From the NCBI GenBank assembly GCA_050947015.1, contig JBMNVT010000024.1, forward strand, positions 1 to 32,184: a stretch of 32,184 bases of DNA, given 5' to 3'. This stretch comes from CAKXIK01 sp050947015. GTDB taxonomy: Bacteria; Bacillota; Clostridia; Oscillospirales; Acutalibacteraceae. Of the stretch, positions 8,158 through 16,361 are shown in pieces (positions within the stretch are counted from its first letter, which is position 1; each line of letters opens with the position of its first letter). A program made the translations under genes and the position numbers. The notes beneath the pieces were generated by a model, which was given only the letters and a program-made list of their open reading frames with translations, had not been told where the DNA came from and did no database searches.

Positions 8158-9480
8158 GTGAGCAAAATTACCTTTATGGGTGCGGGAAGCACTGTTTTTG
8201 CACGCAACGTTATTGGCGACTGCCTGTGCACCGAGGCGCTGCGGGACAGCGAATTTGCCCTGTACGACATCGACGCTTCCCGGCTGAAGGAAAGCGAAGC
8301 CATTCTCAGCATGATGAACAAAACGCTCGGCGGACATGGAAAAATTCGTTCTTATCTGGGCGTCCCACAGCGCAAGGACGCTCTGCGAGGCGCGGATTTT
8401 GTGGTAAACGCCATTCAGGTCGGGCTTTACGATCCCTGTACCATCATTGACTTTGAGGTACCGAAAAAATATGGGCTGCGGCAGACGATTGCAGACACGC
8501 TGGGGATCGGCGGAATCATGCGCGCACTGCGCACGATCCCCGTTCTGCAGGACTTTGCCGCCGACATGGAGGAGGTATGCCCCGACGCATGGTTTTTAAA
8601 TTACACCAACCCCATGGCGATGCTTTCCGGATTTATGCAGCGCTACACCGGCGTCAAAACTATCGGACTCTGTCACAGCGTACAGGTTTGCAGTGAAAAC
8701 CTGCTCAAGTCCCTTGGTATGGACGATAAGCTGGAGGGCCGCCGCGAGCTGATTGCCGGAATCAACCACATGGGTTGGCTGTTGGAGCTGGCCGACCGCG
8801 ACGGAAACGATCTTTACCCCGAAATCCGCCGCCGCGCCGCCGAAAAAAACGCCTCCGAAAAGCATACTGATATGGTGCGTTTTGAATACATCCGCCGTCT
8901 GGGCTATTACTGTACAGAATCCAGCGAACACAATGCGGAATATAATCCGTTCTTTATCAAATCCAAATATCCGGAGCTGATTGATCGCTACAACATTCCG
9001 TTGGACGAATACCCCCGACGCTGCGTCAACCAGATTGAAGGCTGGAAAAAAGAATATAATGAACTGAGCCGGAAAAGCGAACTTCCTCACGAACGTTCCC
9101 GCGAATACGCTTCGCGCATTATGGAGGCCATCGTCACCAGCACGCCTTACCAGATCGGCGGCAACGTGCTCAACCGGGGCGGATTAATCGAGAACCTGCC
9201 CGCGGACGCCTGTGTCGAGGTTCCTTGCCTGGTCAACGGCAGCGGCATTCATCCCTGCCGCGTCGGTCGGCTGCCGGTTCAGCTGGCGGCAATGAACATG
9301 ATCAATATCAACCCGCAGCTGATTACCATCGAAGCTGCCGTCACCCGCAAGCGCGACCTTGTATATAACGCGGCAATGCTGGAGCCGCACACCGCCGCCG
9401 AGCTTTCGATTGACGACATCGTCGCCATGGTGGACGATCTGATCGAAGCTCACGGCGATTACCTTCCCAAGTTCCACTAA
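8158..9480 (+). CDS. GH4 family glycosidase (alpha-galactosidase/alpha-glucosidase-like)
   Basis: Glycoside hydrolase family 4 enzymes use NAD+ and a divalent metal to cleave glycosides by an oxidation-elimination-reduction mechanism in the cytoplasm. The 440-residue protein starts with a Rossmann motif FMGAGST (residues 6-12). It has NYTNPMAM (148-155), the metal-ligand cysteine in GLCHS (Cys172) and the second ligand His204 in GINHM. The CHS form of the motif is that of MelA alpha-galactosidase, AglA and LplD relatives that act on unphosphorylated sugars, rather than the 6-phospho-glycosidases. Substrate cannot be fixed: alpha-galactoside, alpha-glucoside and alpha-galacturonide remain possible. 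GTG 8158 is chosen because AAGGAGG lies seven bases upstream. It is a single gene followed by a bidirectional terminator; no transporter lies next to it. Confidence 0.93.
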   Translation: MSKITFMGAGSTVFARNVIGDCLCTEALRDSEFALYDIDASRLKESEAILSMMNKTLGGHGKIRSYLGVPQRKDALRGADFVVNAIQVGLYDPCTIIDFEVPKKYGLRQTIADTLGIGGIMRALRTIPVLQDFAADMEEVCPDAWFLNYTNPMAMLSGFMQRYTGVKTIGLCHSVQVCSENLLKSLGMDDKLEGRRELIAGINHMGWLLELADRDGNDLYPEIRRRAAEKNASEKHTDMVRFEYIRRLGYYCTESSEHNAEYNPFFIKSKYPELIDRYNIPLDEYPRRCVNQIEGWKKEYNELSRKSELPHERSREYASRIMEAIVTSTPYQIGGNVLNRGGLIENLPADACVEVPCLVNGSGIHPCRVGRLPVQLAAMNMININPQLITIEAAVTRKRDLVYNAAMLEPHTAAELSIDDIVAMVDDLIEAHGDYLPKFH

Positions 9481-9534
9481 GCAAGCGGTTTGTCCCGCAA
9501 AATTTATCTTTCGAACATTTTACAGAGTGCAAAA

Positions 9535-9578
9535 AACGCAGAAACCGCCGCTTTCACCAGGCGTTTTCTGCGTTTTCT
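9535..9578. terminator. Bidirectional intrinsic terminator
   Basis: AACGCAGAAA plus CGCC pairs with GGCG plus TTTTCTGCGTT around a 10-base loop, followed by TTTTCTTAA on the plus strand. On the minus strand the stem is followed by TTTTTT. It serves the GH4 gene and the convergent small lipoprotein gene. Confidence 0.85.
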
Positions 9579-9612
9579 TAATTAACGCGGGTTCCCGGAC
9601 AATTCAAACAGG

Positions 9613-9915
9613 TTACTCGCCGGTCAACCGTTTCAGCTCTTCTTTTCCCAGCGTAACGCCGACGGAAAAAAGAATTTTATCTTCCGGGATGCCTCTGGAA
9701 CGGATCACCTGCATCACATTGTCTTTTGTTTCAAGCCGCCGGAAGCCTTCCAGCTGGAACGGAAACTCGCTTTTCGGATCAGCCGTCAGATTTTCTATCA
9801 GAGTTGCTCTTCGTGGATCATCAACCGTTCCTGCAGAAATTCCGCCTCTGCACCCGATCAGCACTGCCGACAGCAACAGACTACAGCATACCATAAGCCA
9901 TAATAACTTTTTCAT
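9613..9915 (-). CDS. Small putative lipoprotein
   Basis: A 100-residue protein with a clear lipoprotein signal: MKKLLW, a hydrophobic core and lipobox VLIGC with Cys22. The mature part is only about 78 residues, charged and without a recognised domain. It reads like the kind of small periplasmic-side lipoprotein with a KEELKRLTGE helix at the end. AAAGGAG lies about nine bases before the ATG, which makes expression credible. It stands alone, with a terminator at 9535-9578 behind it and an AT-rich, gene-free 660-base region ahead of it. Function unknown. Confidence 0.75.
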   Translation of the reverse strand: MKKLLWLMVCCSLLLSAVLIGCRGGISAGTVDDPRRATLIENLTADPKSEFPFQLEGFRRLETKDNVMQVIRSRGIPEDKILFSVGVTLGKEELKRLTGE

Positions 9916-10130
9916 AAATTCACGCTCCTTTCTGCTTCAGACGACGGTTGTAGATTTTTTCAACAAAAACAAACAAGCTTACTTCTGCACGGGAAGCATA
10001 TCCCTTCAAAATTATATTTTATAATCAGAGTATTATTATTATTTAAAATACAATACTTTTTATATATGTTTCAGTAGTATTACAGATATGTTTCTTGAAA
10101 TATTCCCAAAAAGCAGTTTTGGGGTTACGT

Positions 10131-10358
10131 CGCACGATTTGTGTCGCTCTTTTCTCCGGCGGCGCATAAGATGGATTGCGCGGTTTCTGTTGTAAAACCG
10201 GCGCAATCCACACTTTTTCCGGACGCGGGCAAAGTGTGATTTATATAGATTTGGGGATTGCCTTTCAACACGATTTGTGATTCCTCGCGGCGACGTTTAC
10301 AGCAATGTGAGCGTCGCCTGCGGAGAACAAAAGAAGACGTGCTGCATCGCAATCCCCC
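10131..10358. other. Hairpin cluster in the gene-free region upstream of glgP
   Basis: The stretch from 9916 to 10579 has no convincing gene. It is AT-rich up to about 10110, then holds three neighbouring inverted repeats: GGATTGCGC with GGTTT against AAAACC with GCGCAATCC (10173-10209); CACACTTT against AAAGTGTG (10209-10238) with an inner CCG/CGG; and GGGGATTGC (10253-10261) against GCAATCCCC (10349-10357), enclosing CACG/CGTG and GGCGACG (10289-10295) against CGTCGCC (10312-10318). The 11-mer CACGATTTGTG occurs twice, at 10133 and 10269. The first and third elements share GGATTGC. It could be a small RNA, a cis-acting leader of another transcript, or a decayed palindromic mobile element. 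The strong glgP promoter lies downstream, so the cluster is not in the glgP leader unless there is a second promoter. Confidence 0.55.
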
Positions 10359-10473
10359 GATCTTTTGTAAAAATTGTTTTCCGGAATAAAAAACAAACTG
10401 TTTTTTATGTATTACGCTTATGTTTGCATCGATTTTTACGGTTATTCTCTTAATTAATGTATATATTTGATAA

Positions 10474-10502
10474 TTGTAATCGCTTTTTGCGTAGTGTATA
10501 AT
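10474..10502 (+). promoter_or_regulatory. Sigma-A promoter of glgP
   Basis: TTGTAA (10474-10479) and TATAAT (10497-10502) are separated by exactly 17 bases. Transcription should start near 10509. The roughly 70-base leader contains a short hairpin CGGCAA/TTGCCG (10521-10540) before the ribosome site AGAAAGGACGG. Confidence 0.85.
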
Positions 10503-10579
10503 GAAAGTATTATACGCGGCCGGCAAGCTTTATTTTGCCGAACTTTCAGATGCTGCGCAGAAAGGACGGTCCTCAACCC

Positions 10580-12988
10580 ATGAAACAACATCTTTCCTCC
10601 GGAGAAGTGAAGGAACTGATTGCTTCCAAGCTTTCACACAATCTTTCCGTCGAGCCTGCCGAGGCGACCGACGAACAATTTTATTTTGCGCTTGCACTGA
10701 TCGTGCGCGATCTGCTTCAACAGGAGCGCCAACGGTTCATCAAAAAAGCGGAAGAACAAAACAAAAAGAAAATCTATTACCTCTGCATGGAATTTCTAAT
10801 GGGACGCTCGCTGAAAAACAACCTCTTTAACCTTGGGCTGGAGCAGGCTGCAGAGCAAGCTCTGGGGGATTTTGGCGTTAAGCTTGCACGCGTTTACGAC
10901 TGTGAACCGGACGCGGGACTTGGCAATGGTGGACTTGGGCGGTTGGCGGCCTGTTTTCTGGACGGCCTCGCCACCGGCGGTTACCCCGCCACCGGTTATT
11001 CCCTTCTTTATGAATATGGAATTTTCCGTCAAAAAATTGTGGATGGCTGGCAGACCGAGCTGCCGGATTCCTGGCTCCCGGGCGGCGACGTTTGGCTGGT
11101 GCCGCACCCGGAAAACAGCGTCACCGTGCAGTTTGACGGTACCGTTATCGACAGCTGGGACGGCCCCTACCATACGGTCACTCTGAAAAATGCCACGCCT
11201 GTTACCGCCATTCCGTTTGATCTGATGACCTCCGGCTACGACGGAAACGGCGTCAGTTTGCTGCGACTCTGGAAGGCTCAGTCGCAGGAATTCAACATGG
11301 ATCTGTTCAATGAAGGCGAGTACATGCGCGCAATTGAACAAAAAGCCATGGCAGAGGTGCTCACCAAGGTGCTTTACCCCGGAGACAATCACCCGGAGGG
11401 GAAAAGCCTGCGCCTTTCACAGCAGTATTTTCTTGTTTCCGCCACCATTCAGGACATTATGCAAAGCCATCTTCGCCAGTACGGCACGCTGGAGAACCTG
11501 CCGGAAACCATGGCAATTCACCTGAACGATACGCACCCGGTGCTTGCGATTCCGGAAATGATGCGCATTCTGCTGGATGAATGCGGTTATTCGTGGGATC
11601 ATGCATGGGACATTGTGACGCGTACCGTGGCTTACACCAATCACACCGTCATGGCGGAGGCGTTGGAATGCTGGTCGGTGGAGCTGTTCGGCAAAAAGCT
11701 GCCGCGCATTTTGGAGATCGTCTGCGAGATCAATAAGCGGTTCTGCCGTCAGGTGGAATCCATCACCGGCGGCAATCAGGAGATCGTTGCGCGAATGTCC
11801 ATTATCCGGGACGGCATTGTCAAGATGGCAAATCTGGCCGTTGCCGCATGCCATTCAGTAAACGGTGTTTCCAAGCTGCACAGCGAGATCCTGAAAGAAA
11901 CGGTGTTTCATGATTTTTACACCGTCATGCCCTATAAATTCAAAAATGTGACCAACGGAATTGCGCACCGTCGCTGGCTTTGCCAGTCCAACCCCGGACT
12001 GACTGCGTTCCTGACCAACGCGATTGGAGAAGGATTCATCACCGATGCTTCAGAGCTGAAAAAGCTCACTGCGCTGGCTGATGATGCCTCCGCACTGGAC
12101 ACGCTGGAAAAGATCAAGCATGAAAACAAGCAACGCATGGCAAAATATATTTGGAAGCAAAGCGGCATTGCCGTTGATCCCGATTCTATTTTCGACGTGC
12201 AGGTCAAACGGCTGCACGAATACAAGCGTCAGCTGCTGAACGCGCTGGATATTCTTGCAACTTATCAGAAGCTGCGCGAAAACCCGAACATGGACTTTGT
12301 GCCGCGAACTTACATTTTCGGCGCCAAAGCCGCCCCAGGCTATTATTTTGCCAAGGAGATCATCCGCTTTATCGTTTTGTTGGGCAACACGATCAACAAC
12401 GACCTTTCCATTGGGGGAAAAATGAAGGTGGTCTATCTGGAAGATTACCGTGTCACCGTTGCCGAACAGCTGATGCCGGCGGCAGACGTCAGCGAGCAAA
12501 TCTCGTTGGCAGGAACCGAGGCCTCCGGCACCGGCAATATGAAGCTGATGATTAACGGCGCGTTGACTATCGGCACATTGGACGGCGCCAATGTTGAGAT
12601 CTGCAACGCGGTCGGCCGCAGCAACATGTTCCTGTTCGGCATGAACGCCGCTGAGGTCGATAACCTGAAGCGTTCCGGCTACCGTCCGCGCAGCTATTAC
12701 GACAACAATCAGACGATCCGCGCCGCCGTTGACCAAATTTATCACGGCATCGGCGGGGTAAACCTTTCCTCCATCGGCGATTCTCTGCTTTGCCGCGACC
12801 CTTATATGGTTCTGGCCGATTTTGCCGATTACGCCGCCACGCAATCCCGTCTGGCGCAGGCTTACACCGACCGCGGCGCCTGGAACCGCATGTCGCTGAT
12901 CAATATTGCAAACGCGGGCATCTTTTCCGCCGACCGGGCAATTCACGACTATGCTTCAACCATTTGGGGAGCTTCCCCGGTCAAATAG
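10580..12988 (+). CDS. glgP: Glycogen/maltodextrin phosphorylase
   Basis: A pyridoxal-phosphate enzyme that removes glucose from the non-reducing ends of alpha-1,4-glucans with phosphate, giving glucose-1-phosphate. The 802 residues match the usual length of GT35 phosphorylases. Visible family landmarks are the N-terminal YYLCMEFLMGRSL, the GLGNGGLGRLAACFLD motif, the LHEYKRQLLN segment, and the cofactor site EASGTGNMKLMINGALT, whose Lys forms the Schiff base with PLP. The start at 10580 begins MKQHLSSGE and is preceded by AAAGGACGG; an in-frame start at 10535 lacks a ribosome site. The GH13 gene follows after 56 bases without a terminator, so the two are one operon for alpha-glucan breakdown. 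Bacterial members use glycogen, maltodextrin or both; the sequence does not decide. Confidence 0.97.
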   Translation: MKQHLSSGEVKELIASKLSHNLSVEPAEATDEQFYFALALIVRDLLQQERQRFIKKAEEQNKKKIYYLCMEFLMGRSLKNNLFNLGLEQAAEQALGDFGVKLARVYDCEPDAGLGNGGLGRLAACFLDGLATGGYPATGYSLLYEYGIFRQKIVDGWQTELPDSWLPGGDVWLVPHPENSVTVQFDGTVIDSWDGPYHTVTLKNATPVTAIPFDLMTSGYDGNGVSLLRLWKAQSQEFNMDLFNEGEYMRAIEQKAMAEVLTKVLYPGDNHPEGKSLRLSQQYFLVSATIQDIMQSHLRQYGTLENLPETMAIHLNDTHPVLAIPEMMRILLDECGYSWDHAWDIVTRTVAYTNHTVMAEALECWSVELFGKKLPRILEIVCEINKRFCRQVESITGGNQEIVARMSIIRDGIVKMANLAVAACHSVNGVSKLHSEILKETVFHDFYTVMPYKFKNVTNGIAHRRWLCQSNPGLTAFLTNAIGEGFITDASELKKLTALADDASALDTLEKIKHENKQRMAKYIWKQSGIAVDPDSIFDVQVKRLHEYKRQLLNALDILATYQKLRENPNMDFVPRTYIFGAKAAPGYYFAKEIIRFIVLLGNTINNDLSIGGKMKVVYLEDYRVTVAEQLMPAADVSEQISLAGTEASGTGNMKLMINGALTIGTLDGANVEICNAVGRSNMFLFGMNAAEVDNLKRSGYRPRSYYDNNQTIRAAVDQIYHGIGGVNLSSIGDSLLCRDPYMVLADFADYAATQSRLAQAYTDRGAWNRMSLINIANAGIFSADRAIHDYASTIWGASPVK

Positions 12989-13044
12989 ACGGCACATTTC
13001 AAGCAAAATCCCATTCACTTTCTTTATCAGGGGGTGCAAAGACC

Positions 13045-14889
13045 ATGAATCTGTTTTGTTCCCGGGACGAGGCCTTTCGCTGCCCCACAGGAGCGCTTCC
13101 CGCCGGTAGCAATCTTCATTTGCGCATCTGTCTGCCTCGTTCGCTGGGGTGCAGCGCCGCCACGTTTCTTCTTTGCTCCGATGCTGGCGGGCAGGACTAT
13201 TCGATGTTCTGGTGCGGCATGGAAGGAGAAGACCACGAGTGGTGGGAATGCGACTGCATTCCGGATCTCGCCGGGATTTACTGGTATTCATTCCGCATTG
13301 CTACCTGGTGCGGGACACGGCGGATCGGCCGCGGCAATTATGGTTGCGGTGCGCTGGACAGCGAGCTGCCGTTTCAGTTGACGGTTTACGAACCGGATTT
13401 TCAGACGCCGAAATGGCTTGCCGGCGGCATAATATATCAAATTTTTCCAGATCGTTTTTTTGCATCCGGCAGCGTAAAGAAAAATATTCCTGCCGGGAGA
13501 ACCCTTCGCACCGACTGGGGAGCGATACCGGAATGGCGCCCCAACCGCGAAAACAAAATTACCAATTCCGATTATTTTGGCGGCGATCTGCCGGGCATCA
13601 CACAGAAGCTGGACTATCTGCAGTCGCTCGGTGTAACGTGCCTATACTGCAACCCTGTTTTCAGCGCACATTCCAACCATCGGTACGATACGGCCGACTA
13701 CGAAACGATCGACCCGCTGCTCGGCACGGAAGAGGATTTTGCCACGCTCTGCCGGGAGGGCCGCAAACGCGGCATTCGGGTGCTGCTCGACGGTGTATTC
13801 AATCACACCGGCAGCGACAGCCGCTATTTTAACCGTGAAGGGCGCTACGGCTCCGGCGGCGCTTACCGTGATCGAACCTCGCCTTTTTACGAATGGTATC
13901 GGTTCACACGCTGGCCGGAGCTTTATGACTCCTGGTGGGGATTTGAAACTCTGCCGGCTATCCGGCATGATTCCGACGGTTTTCACCGCTATATTGCAGG
14001 CGAAAACGGGATCGTCCAAAAATGGATGGCGCTTGGCGCGGCCGGCTGGAGACTTGATGTGGTAGATGAGCTGCCCGACTCCCTGATCGACGCGCTGCGC
14101 CGACGGGCGAAGCAGCTTAACCCGGATGGAATTCTTCTCGGCGAGGTGTGGGAGGATGCTTCCAACAAGGAAAGCTACGGTCACCGCCGCCGTTATCTGC
14201 TCGGCCGTCAGCTGGACAGCGTGATGAACTACCCGTTCCGCAGCGCCATTCTGAATTTTCTCTGCGGCGGTGATGGTGCCGCTCTCATCGAAGCCGTTTG
14301 CACCATTCTGGAAAACTACCCGTCGCAGGTTGTGCGTCTGCTGATGAACCACATCGGCACCCACGACACCGAACGAGCGTTGACGGTTCTTGCCGGTGAA
14401 CCCTGCCGCGGGCGCGACCGGTCATGGCAGGCCGCGCAGCAGCTTTCGGCGGAACAGTACGCGCGCGGGGTTCAGCTGATGAAGCTGGCTTCGGCCATTC
14501 AGTTTCTTCTGCCCGGCGTTCCCTGCATCTATTACGGCGACGAGGCCGGCATGCAGGGCTATGCCGATCCGTTCAACCGCGGCTGTTTCCCCTGGGGGAA
14601 CGAAAACCGCGAGCTGCTCGAGTGGTACCGGCAGCTTGGTTTCATCCGAAGAACAAACGCCTGTCTGGCGGAAGGGGACTTTATTCCGCTTGAATCCCGC
14701 GGCGGACTGGTTTCCTTTGTGCGCACAAGCGGCGACAGCGCCCTTCTGCTCGCGTGCAACCGCAGCGAAACGGAAGAGTTTTTACCGCTGCCGGAAGAAT
14801 GGCGTTCTGCCCGGTCGCTTTGTGGCGAAAACCCCAAAAACGGGTGCCTTGCGCTGCCGCCGGAGAGTGTAACGATCCTCGGCGCTTGA
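13045..14889 (+). CDS. GH13 alpha-amylase family protein, cyclomaltodextrinase/neopullulanase-like
   Basis: A 614-residue GH13 enzyme hydrolysing alpha-1,4 (possibly also alpha-1,6) bonds in maltodextrins, cyclodextrins or pullulan. Residues 1-115 form an N-terminal beta domain of the CBM34 type found in cyclomaltodextrinases. The barrel follows with the entry YQIFPDRFF. Conserved regions are DGVFNH (249-254), GWRLDVVDE with nucleophile Asp338, LLGEVWED with acid/base Glu367, and NHIGTHDTE with His440 and Asp441. The FPDRF motif and the N-domain favour an intracellular cyclomaltodextrinase or neopullulanase; there is no signal peptide. The ATG at 13045 follows AGGGGGTGC. It lies 56 bases after glgP and ends at a terminator, and would supply linear chains to the phosphorylase. 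Confidence 0.93.
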   Translation: MNLFCSRDEAFRCPTGALPAGSNLHLRICLPRSLGCSAATFLLCSDAGGQDYSMFWCGMEGEDHEWWECDCIPDLAGIYWYSFRIATWCGTRRIGRGNYGCGALDSELPFQLTVYEPDFQTPKWLAGGIIYQIFPDRFFASGSVKKNIPAGRTLRTDWGAIPEWRPNRENKITNSDYFGGDLPGITQKLDYLQSLGVTCLYCNPVFSAHSNHRYDTADYETIDPLLGTEEDFATLCREGRKRGIRVLLDGVFNHTGSDSRYFNREGRYGSGGAYRDRTSPFYEWYRFTRWPELYDSWWGFETLPAIRHDSDGFHRYIAGENGIVQKWMALGAAGWRLDVVDELPDSLIDALRRRAKQLNPDGILLGEVWEDASNKESYGHRRRYLLGRQLDSVMNYPFRSAILNFLCGGDGAALIEAVCTILENYPSQVVRLLMNHIGTHDTERALTVLAGEPCRGRDRSWQAAQQLSAEQYARGVQLMKLASAIQFLLPGVPCIYYGDEAGMQGYADPFNRGCFPWGNENRELLEWYRQLGFIRRTNACLAEGDFIPLESRGGLVSFVRTSGDSALLLACNRSETEEFLPLPEEWRSARSLCGENPKNGCLALPPESVTILGA

Positions 14890-14904
14890 TCTGCACCAAA
14901 ATAA

Positions 14905-14963
14905 CCCCCGCCTGTGAAGCCGTCCTGACCGTGGACGGCCGCACAAACGGGGGCATTCATTTT
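14905..14963 (+). terminator. Terminator-like hairpin after the glgP/GH13 operon
   Basis: CCCCCG (14905-14910) pairs with CGGGGG (14948-14953), and inside them GTG with CAC and GCCGTCC with GGACGGC. The long stem is followed by CATTCATTTTC, a weak T-tract, so termination efficiency is uncertain. Confidence 0.7.
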
Positions 14964-15050
14964 CAGAAGCCGCATCGAAACCAAAGCGCTGGAAAACTTT
15001 TTAACGACCGGAAAGGCCTCCGATACCGATAAATATAAAATCTGTATTAG

Positions 15051-15149
15051 GTGTTTGGTCTTACGTTCGTTATGGGATTCCCGTTACAGAGAGGATCCAG
15101 AAAACCGGTAAGCTTTCTTATTTTCTTTTCTGCACTGCCGGATACATAA
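15051..15149 (+). other. Short open frame in the gap between the GH13 and DUF4349 genes
   Basis: The 340 bases from 14890 to 15229 contain the terminator at 14905, the hairpin at 15153 and between them a 32-codon open frame that begins with GTG directly after a TAG. It reads VFGLTFVMGFPLQRGS and ends in FFSALPDT. The minus strand is also open here for more than 30 codons. No ribosome site precedes the GTG, so I do not call a gene. The frame-conserved look on both strands may mean that this is a fragment of a repeated or structured element. Confidence 0.25.
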
Positions 15150-15178
15150 AAACTGCAGATGCGCGATTGCATCTGCAG
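15147..15178 (-). terminator. Terminator of the DUF4349 gene
   Basis: CTGCAGATGC (15153-15162) and GCATCTGCAG (15169-15178) form a perfect 10-base-pair stem with a six-base loop. On the minus strand it is followed by TTTTTATG. It lies about 50 bases past the stop codon of the DUF4349 gene. Confidence 0.8.
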
Positions 15179-15229
15179 CAAAACGATCTGATTGCCTGCC
15201 GGGTTTCGTCTCAACGGGTAAAAGACAGG

Positions 15230-16186
15230 TCATTGCGGGTGAGAGGGATCGTCGAGGTTTTGTTTTGGCTCAACCTGCGGCTGAGGCGGTGTTACCGGCG
15301 GAACCTCCGGCTGAAAAAAGGCGGGAACCGGCGCCGAAGCCTTTGCCAGCTTACGGGCACGGCGCTTTTTTCTTGTTGCAAGCAATACAATGGTTATCGC
15401 CACTGCTGCGACCGCAAGATACGGCAGCAGCCAGATGAGGGCAATGCCGATTCCCCTGATGATGGTCAGCGCAACCGCGCAGGAATCCTGCAGAGCCTTT
15501 GCCGCCTGTGAGCCGAATGAAGGGTTTCCGCTTTGGGAGAGCGCCGTTTGCCACAACTGCACGGTAACGGTTGCATAATCCACCTGTTCGTCATACTGCT
15601 GCTGTTTGCCCATCAACTGGTCAATTTCGGCCTGAATCTCTGCGAGCTCCTGCTCCAACTGCAGCAGATCGGAAAGAGACTCCGCCTTTTCCATCAGAGC
15701 AAGAATGCGGCTGTGTTGTATCTTCTTTGCCTGCAGCCGTGCTTCAACATTATAATAGGCATCGGTAATATCCTGACTATCTTGCATACGCCGGGTCACC
15801 GTGCCGATTTTATCCATTTCCTGCGCAAATGAATCCATGCCTTCAACGGGAATCCGCAGAACATAGGTACCGGTTCCGTTGGTTGCAGCGCCACCGGACT
15901 GCTGCATGGACTCCACATATCCTCCTCCTCTGGTCACTGCGTCGAGCATGGCCTGAACCGCATGATTGAAATCAGAAGTTTCCACCTGAAATTCGGCGGT
16001 GATGATTATTTTGCGGCCTGCGCTGCTGCTATCGCCGCCAATCTGGCTGTCGGCAAGCGTCGTTTCGCCCTTTGACGGCCCGTTTGAATGTTGGTTTTCC
16101 GATTTGGAAACCGATGCTGAACAGCCGGAAAACAACAACGCCAAAAAAAACAGAAATACCACGATTCGCTTTGATCTCAACTTCAT
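15230..16186 (-). CDS. DUF4349 lipoprotein
   Basis: A 318-residue lipoprotein of the DUF4349 family, whose function is unknown. The signal peptide ends in the lipobox LFSGC. After a Ser-rich linker comes the DUF4349 domain, starting near KIIITAEFQVE and including RGGGYVES and YVLRIPVEGMDSF. A coiled coil follows at about residues 155-205, within ARLQAKKIQHSRI through LAEIQAEIDQL. A C-terminal membrane helix (about 235-270, WLLPYLAVAAVAITIVLLA) and a Lys/Arg-rich then Pro-rich tail end the protein. It would therefore be held to the membrane at both ends with the domain outside. AAAGGAG lies six bases ahead of the ATG. It is a single gene with its own terminator, between the GH13 operon and the isomerase gene. 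Confidence 0.88.
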   Translation of the reverse strand: MKLRSKRIVVFLFFLALLFSGCSASVSKSENQHSNGPSKGETTLADSQIGGDSSSAGRKIIITAEFQVETSDFNHAVQAMLDAVTRGGGYVESMQQSGGAATNGTGTYVLRIPVEGMDSFAQEMDKIGTVTRRMQDSQDITDAYYNVEARLQAKKIQHSRILALMEKAESLSDLLQLEQELAEIQAEIDQLMGKQQQYDEQVDYATVTVQLWQTALSQSGNPSFGSQAAKALQDSCAVALTIIRGIGIALIWLLPYLAVAAVAITIVLLATRKKRRARKLAKASAPVPAFFQPEVPPVTPPQPQVEPKQNLDDPSHPQ

Positions 16187-16300
16187 CGCGCTCCTTTCGT
16201 TTTCTCCCTGACCAAAAATCGGGTTCGCTTTGCAGAAATCCTTTTCAGTATCAGATTACTATATTTTCTCTGTTATTACAATCCTTTTTTGCTAATTTGC

Positions 16301-16343
16301 AAAAAAACGGAACCAACAGTAAAACTCCTGTTGGTTCCGTTTT
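16301..16343 (-). terminator. Intrinsic terminator after the isomerase/epimerase gene
   Basis: AAAACGGAACCAACAG pairs perfectly with CTGTTGGTTCCGTTTT around an eight-base loop (16 base pairs). On the minus strand it is followed by a further T-run (complement of 16301-16307). It begins about 20 bases after the stop of 16362-17327. Confidence 0.88.
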
Positions 16344-16361
16344 CATCCGTTTTCGGTACGG

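Noticed and set aside
10125..10526. Minus-strand frame of 133 codons over the hairpin cluster
   Set aside because: It spans the inverted repeats and the glgP promoter, has no ribosome site and shows no protein-like pattern.
12050..12946. Minus-strand open frame of about 300 codons inside glgP
   Set aside because: It is a shadow of the phosphorylase coding frame, with no ribosome site or motif.
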